Of a DNA stretch of 64,000 nt, positions 59,891-64,000 are shown piece by piece (within the stretch, counting starts at the first letter, position 1; the number at the start of each line of letters is the position of its first letter). The notes beneath the pieces were generated by a model that had not been told where the DNA came from, made no database searches, and was given only the letters and a program-made list of their open reading frames with translations. The DNA lies in assembly GCA_023388315.1 (NCBI GenBank), contig JAEWGM010000028.1:214129-278128 (forward strand). Direction: 5' to 3'. Source of the stretch: Bacteroidota bacterium. Lineage in GTDB: Bacteria; Bacteroidota; Bacteroidia; Bacteroidales; Dysgonomonadaceae. The position numbers and the translations under genes are program-made.

Positions 59891-61222
59891 TTACAAACTC
59901 AGTGTAAACACCGTGCAACCGGGCGAAGAAACCACATCAATGTTGCCTCCGTGATTTTTCATAATTTGGCGTGAAAGGCTCAGCCCGATGCCCGACCCGT
60001 TTTCTTTGGTGGTGAAAAAAGGAATAAAAATCTGCTCCATGATTTCGGCAGGAATTCCGAGGCCGTTGTCAATTACCTGAATTTCATTGCGCCCGTTTTC
60101 GATGGAGCGTGTGCGAATGGTAATGCGGGGTTCAGGCACATTTTCCACCGCCTGAATGGCGTTTTTAAGGATGTTGATAAACACTTGCGAAAGTTGCGCT
60201 TCATCGGCTTCCACATGTAAATCGGGCGTGGCGGTTTCAACGTGAAAAGCAACGCGATGAAAATTAGGCTCGTTTTCCAACAACAATAGCAAGTGTTCAA
60301 TGAAGTTTTTCAAAACAATGGGTCTCAATACCGGCTGCGACAGTTTGGTCAGTTTGCGGTACGATTCCACAAATCGAATCAACCCCACGCCGCGCTCGTT
60401 AATCACCTCGAGGCCTTTTACCGTATTGGCAACGGTTTTTTCGTCAATTGGTTTCCCCGATGGAATGTAATATTTTAGCAGCGTTTCGCTCAGCGATGTA
60501 ATGGGCGTAATGGAGTTCATTATTTCGTGCGTGAGCACCCGAATAAGCTTTTGCCACGATTCTATTTCTTTGGCATCCAGTTCGTTGCTGATGTCGTGAA
60601 TGGAAATGATTCGCAATATTTTTTCGTGGTCTTTAAAAGTGGTCGCTTGCAGCGAAAGTTGCGTAACCGTGTTGCGATGCACTACTTTCACAAACTGGTG
60701 CGCGCTCTCTTCGCGCAATCGAAGAAAAGCCTGGTGAAGGTTTTCATCTATCCGCTTCAATTGTTCTATATGCGTGAGTGATTGGTAGTTTAGCAACTCT
60801 TTCGCCGAGGAGTTGGCTTGCAGGATGTTTCCGTTTTCATTCACCACCACAATCCCCGTAACCACTTGCTCCAGCAGCATGCTGTAATATTGCTCCTGTT
60901 CGCGGTTTCGCAACTTCACTTCCTGAATGAGTCGGTTCACGCGATTGAGGCTCATATTCAACTCTTTGGTGGCTTTGTGCTGGATGTCTTCGGAAAAAAG
61001 AAGGGTAGAGTCTTCATTCTCAACGGCATTGAAGAAATAAGAGATTTTTTCGGGAACGCGGTTGAAGTTGCGAAAAATACTGTACACCATCCACACAACG
61101 CCGATTCCGGGCAATATGGCGTACCACGATGCCGCCTTCGCGAGCACAAACACAGCGCCCGAAAAAGCAATCAGGAAAAGAAGGTAGATGGTTAACCGGA
61201 GAAAAGCGTTTCGTTGGTACAT
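59891..61222 (-). CDS. Sensor histidine kinase
   Basis: A 443-residue membrane kinase: two hydrophobic segments close together (about 8-45), a linker helix, a PAS-like domain (about 115-215, VVTGIVVVNENGNILQANSS), the phospho-acceptor His in VLTHEIMNSITPITSLSETL, and the ATPase domain with NILKNAIQAVENVPEPRITI, QVIDNGLGIPAEIMEQIF, FFTTKENGSGIGLSLSRQIM. It should phosphorylate the NtrC-type regulator encoded just upstream (start one base after that gene's stop). Start at the ATG at 61222 (MYQRNAFLRL). Confidence 0.93.
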   Translation of the reverse strand: MYQRNAFLRLTIYLLFLIAFSGAVFVLAKAASWYAILPGIGVVWMVYSIFRNFNRVPEKISYFFNAVENEDSTLLFSEDIQHKATKELNMSLNRVNRLIQEVKLRNREQEQYYSMLLEQVVTGIVVVNENGNILQANSSAKELLNYQSLTHIEQLKRIDENLHQAFLRLREESAHQFVKVVHRNTVTQLSLQATTFKDHEKILRIISIHDISNELDAKEIESWQKLIRVLTHEIMNSITPITSLSETLLKYYIPSGKPIDEKTVANTVKGLEVINERGVGLIRFVESYRKLTKLSQPVLRPIVLKNFIEHLLLLLENEPNFHRVAFHVETATPDLHVEADEAQLSQVFINILKNAIQAVENVPEPRITIRTRSIENGRNEIQVIDNGLGIPAEIMEQIFIPFFTTKENGSGIGLSLSRQIMKNHGGNIDVVSSPGCTVFTLSL

Positions 61223-61223
61223 A

Positions 61224-62584
61224 TTACAATCGGTATTTTTTAATTTTGTTATACAGCGTTTGCCGCGTGATGCCCAATTGCGTGGCCACAACGCTCAGGT
61301 TCCCATCGTTTTGCTTGATGCTGGAAGCAATCATTTCCCTTTCCATTTCTTCCAATGTGCGTGCCGCTATGGGAGTGGAGGTATGCGCGTCGGAAAAAAA
61401 GAAGTCGTTCAAGGTAAGCGTGTCGCCATCGCCTAAAATCACCGCTTTCTCAATGGCATGCTGCAACTCGCGCACATTGCCAGGCCAAGCGTATTGTTTC
61501 ATTTTCTCCAACACATCGTTGCTCAATTTCAGCGCCGGCTTTTTGTATTTGGCGCAATAAATTTCCAGAAAAAAATCGGCCAGCAGCGGAATGTCGGCTA
61601 TTCGTTCACGCAGTGGAGGAATTTCTATTTGAATGGTGTTGATGCGATACAACAAGTCTTCGCGAAATTTGCCTTCCTTTACCAACGTATGTAAATTGCT
61701 GTTGGTGGCGCAAACCAATCGAATATCGATGGGGATTTTCTTGTTCGACCCCACTTTCACAATTTCACGGTTTTGCAACGCCGCCAATAACTTCGCTTGC
61801 AGCGGCAGCGAGAGGTTGGCAATTTCGTCCATAAAAAGCGTACTGCCTTTGGCAATTTCAAACTTTCCGGCGCGGTCTTCCTTCGCGTCTGTAAACGAGC
61901 CTTTCACGTGGCCGAACAGTTCGCTTTCGAAAAGCGTTTCCGATAGCGAGCCCATATCCACGCTCACCATCACCTCATTGTGGCGCAACGATTGTTGATG
62001 CAACTCCCGCGCGATCACCTCTTTTCCCGTGCCGTTTTCGCCCGTGATGAGCACGTTGGCGTCTGTTTTGGCAACTTTTGCCACCATATCCAATACCTCG
62101 CGAAAAGCCGGTGCTTTCCCGATAATGGTCGCGCGTTCTTTTTTTACGGCCGCTTTCAGGTTTTGCTCCTTTTCCTTGAGCGACTTGACCTCTTTGCGCG
62201 AATTGCGCAACTGAATGGCCGCGTTTATGGTGGCGAGTAGTTTGCTATTTTCCCACGGTTTCAGCACAAAATCCACAGCGCCCTCTTTTACGGCCCTCAC
62301 GGCCAGTTCCACGTCGCCGTAGGCGGTGATCATGATGACGGATTGGTTGGCATCGTGTTCCAAAATGCGTTTCAACCAGTACAAGCCTTCGTTTCCGGTG
62401 TTAATACCGGCTGAAAAGTTCATATCCAGCAAAATGGCATCGAAATGTTGCGTTTCCAGTAACGAAGGAATCCTATTGGGGTTGGGCGATGTCACTACCT
62501 CCTCGCACAGCGGTTGCAACAATATTTCAAGGCGCTGAGCACGCTTTTGTTGTCGTCGATAATTAAAATTCGGCTATTTTTCAT
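61224..62584 (-). CDS. Sigma-54-dependent response regulator (NtrC type) with an apparent frameshift near the start
   Basis: Receiver domain (phospho-acceptor Asp in AILLDMNFSAG, later MITAYGD and KPW), AAA+ domain (Walker A ITGENGTGKEVIARELH, Walker B STLFMDEIANLSLPLQAKL) and a C-terminal Fis-type helix-turn-helix (VATQLGITRQTLYNKIKK). The sigma-54 contact motif reads GSFTDA instead of GAFTGA. The main frame opens only at a TTG (62522). Reading from the ATG at 62584 gives MKNSRILIIDDNKSVLSALK, the true receiver start with the acidic pocket, then shifts frame at the AAA of 62525-62527. One missing A would restore the frame. As given, translation from 62584 stops after 30 codons. Confidence 0.85.
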
Positions 62585-62658
62585 ATGTGGGGTTAGCGGT
62601 TTTTAAGACGCTTTTTTTGTTTTAGTAAAAAAACAAGTAATCGAAATAAATTGCATTT

Positions 62659-62767
62659 CGCCTGTAAGGCGGTACTTTAATAGTTCGACCACTTCGGGTC
62701 GGGTTTACATGTGACATTACACCGTAGGTCGATGACCTACAGTTATGAAAATATTACCTTTCAGGTA
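62659..62767. repeat. Palindrome cluster D upstream of the response regulator
   Basis: Perfect palindromes CGCCT-GTA-AGGCG (62659-62671), CGACC with GGTCG (62686-62701), GTAGGTC-GAT-GACCTAC (62724-62740) and TACCT-TTC-AGGTA (62755-62767). Same style as clusters A-C. It is part of the 710-base gene-free region 62585-63294. Confidence 0.65.
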
Positions 62768-62905
62768 TAAACATACTGAGAATTAGATGTATAATACATT
62801 AATTGATATAATCTTTATTAAATGATTTTTTATTAAGAGTTTGATTATCTATATGATAACCGCATGAATTGCCACATCTCTTTATGATGTGTGAAAATAC
62901 TTAAT

Positions 62906-63058
62906 AAATAAGGTAATAAGGTTACTTCTTATGTATTATTCTTTTGTACTAAGGTTCATTGAAATAAATAAGGTTGTCTTTTGCAATAAAAACCTTATTT
63001 TGCTTTCTTCACCTTAGTAGTGCTGATACCAACCACCTGCTACCTTATTACCTTATTT
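62906..63058. repeat. Nested inverted repeats built from AATAAGGT
   Basis: An outer pair of perfect 17-base arms (62906-62922, AAATAAGGTAATAAGGT, and 63042-63058) encloses an inner perfect 10-base pair (AAATAAGGTT at 62966-62975, AACCTTATTT at 62991-63000, 15-base loop). Further partial copies lie at about 62950 (ACTAAGGTT) and 63011 (ACCTTAG). Eight occurrences of the word in both orientations within 155 bases, in the divergent spacer between regulator and TolC-type gene. Confidence 0.85.
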
Positions 63059-63157
63059 TTCAATGATAGACGTAAAAAATCCGTGAACATCCATTAAATC
63101 CGTGTCATCTGTGTTCCATCTTACTTCCTTCGCAAAAGTACGCTTTCCTTATCAATT

Positions 63158-63174
63158 TGTCAAAAAAAATGACA
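63158..63174. promoter_or_regulatory. Candidate activator site TGTCA-N7-TGACA
   Basis: A palindrome TGTCA (63158-63162), seven A, TGACA (63170-63174) lies 77 bases upstream of the sigma-54-like promoter of the TolC-type gene. Position and symmetry fit an upstream activator sequence for the neighbouring NtrC-type regulator. Inference only. Confidence 0.4.
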
Positions 63175-63248
63175 CCCATTGTCTAATTTTTTTACAGTTT
63201 AAAAATAATGGAAAAATGCAATTCATTGATCTATATGTTTTTATGATT

Positions 63249-63266
63249 TTGGCATCAAAATTGTGC
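63249..63266 (+). promoter_or_regulatory. Sigma-54-like promoter for the TolC-type gene
   Basis: TTGGCATCAAAATTGTGC: the GG at 63251-63252 and the GT at 63263-63264 are spaced by ten bases, as the -24 GG and -12 GC of sigma-54 promoters; the -12 box is TTGT rather than TTGC. The predicted transcription start is about 20 bases before the ATG at 63295. The neighbouring sigma-54 regulator supports it. Confidence 0.5.
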
Positions 63267-63294
63267 TTATCATGGCAAACAACGGAAAAATAAC

Positions 63295-64000
63295 ATGAAG
63301 CGTCTAATTTTTACACTGCTTTTTCTTTCAATATTAACCGCGATAACCACGGCACAGGAGATGACCCTGAATGAATGCATCCGCTACGCGTTGGAAAATA
63401 ATCTGGCGTATGCCAATAAAAATATCGAATCTGCCATTGCCAACGAACAGTATGTGCAAACGAAGCGCGATTTTTTGCCCACGCTCAACGCCGGAGGTTC
63501 AGCCAACAAACGCTATGGCCGCTCCATTGACCCCACCACCAACACGTTTGTGAATCAAGATTTCTTTTCGATGAATTTTTACCTCGATTCGCAGTTGGAT
63601 TTGTTCAGGGGTTTCACACGGCTGAACACATCAAAATTTCAGAAAATACACTATTTGATGAGCCGCGAAAACATCAAACAACAGGAAATGGAAATTGCTT
63701 TTGCCGTGATGAATAAATATTACGATGTGCTCTATTTCAACAAGTTGAAAGATATCGTGAAAGAACAAGTGGAGTTAACAGCCCTCAATTTAATGAACAC
63801 CGAAAAACTGATTGAACTGGGCTTGAAAGCCGAATCGGATTTATTGGAAATGAAAGCGCAGGAAGCCACCGAACTGCACAATTTAGTGTTGGCAGAAAAC
63901 CAGCACGATATGGCGTTGCTCGCGCTAAAAAACCTGATGAATTTTCCTGTCGATGAAGACTTATCCGTCCAAACCGAAGAAATTCCCGCTGCTACCGACG
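63295..64000 (+). CDS. TolC-family outer-membrane efflux protein, 3' part outside the window
   Basis: An open frame from the ATG at 63295 to the window end (235 codons). Signal peptide (MKRLIFTLLFLSILTAITTA), then MTLNECIRYALENNLAYANK, the classic start of TolC-type proteins, and a long helical domain (ESAIANEQYVQTKRDFLPTL, QLDLFRGFTRLNTSKFQKIH, VELTALNLMNTEKLIELGLK). It would form the outer-membrane duct of an efflux or secretion system. In Bacteroidota such genes with a sigma-54 regulator and kinase are often followed by an adaptor and ABC permease genes, which would lie to the right. Confidence 0.93.
   Translation, partial: MKRLIFTLLFLSILTAITTAQEMTLNECIRYALENNLAYANKNIESAIANEQYVQTKRDFLPTLNAGGSANKRYGRSIDPTTNTFVNQDFFSMNFYLDSQLDLFRGFTRLNTSKFQKIHYLMSRENIKQQEMEIAFAVMNKYYDVLYFNKLKDIVKEQVELTALNLMNTEKLIELGLKAESDLLEMKAQEATELHNLVLAENQHDMALLALKNLMNFPVDEDLSVQTEEIPAATD

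Overview
The window is a chromosomal segment of a Bacteroidota (Bacteroidales-like) bacterium. The evidence is a SusC/SusD pair, the Bacteroidota promoter element TAnnTTTG upstream of many genes, start codons with little Shine-Dalgarno sequence, a tmRNA whose tag ends in NYALAA, and the conserved pdxJ/exbB/exbD/tonB/NAD kinase neighbourhood. A complete methylmalonyl-CoA decarboxylase operon and an Nfn-type transhydrogenase pair suggest a fermentative, propionate-forming anaerobe.

Layout. 1-8.9 kb (minus strand): rhaB-rhaA-rhaT, followed by an IPT/NHL lipoprotein, SusC and a SusD cut by the window edge, a probable uptake locus for a rhamnose-containing glycan. 9.2-14.6 kb (plus): 2-oxoacid dehydrogenase E2, E3 and a fused E1 alpha-beta. 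14.6-17.5 kb: a beta-barrel protein, a relic copy of the E1 3' end, and an AT-rich islet of methyltransferase, SnoaL-like and GNAT genes. 17.5-24.6 kb: PHP protein, bifunctional aldolase/SDR, a DUF1016 nuclease wedged into the operon, a SorE-like dehydrogenase and a two-domain class II aldolase; this looks like an uncharacterised sugar-phosphate module that may also supply the aldolase missing from the rha operon. 24.6-29.9 kb (minus): radical SAM protein, membrane protein, ECF sigma factor, ribosomal protein S1 and a DJ-1 protein. 29.9-34.9 kb: exbB-exbD, a HEPN/MNT pair, tonB, pdxJ, then divergent NAD kinase. 35.4-42.7 kb (minus): mce-mmdA-mmdD-mmdC-mmdB, pfkA, ispH, cmk. 42.9-51.6 kb (minus): FG-GAP lipoprotein, DUF6157, penicillin-acylase-like hydrolase, TrkH with an orphan HAMP protein, and a TPR/OmpA-like lipoprotein. 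52-55.5 kb (minus): pdxB and the Nfn pair. 55.7-59.2 kb (plus): DUF4254 and three glycosyltransferases, then tmRNA. 59.9-64 kb: histidine kinase and sigma-54 response regulator (apparent frameshift), divergent from a TolC-type gene cut by the right edge.

The most unusual non-coding features are several intergenic clusters of short perfect palindromes, mostly with three-base loops (GAA/GGA/GTA or complements), and spacers built from iterated words (TTTACGAT, ATTAGAT, GCGTTGAGC, AATAAGGT), one of which appears inside the pdxB reading frame. No CRISPR array, rRNA, standard tRNA or insertion sequence was seen.
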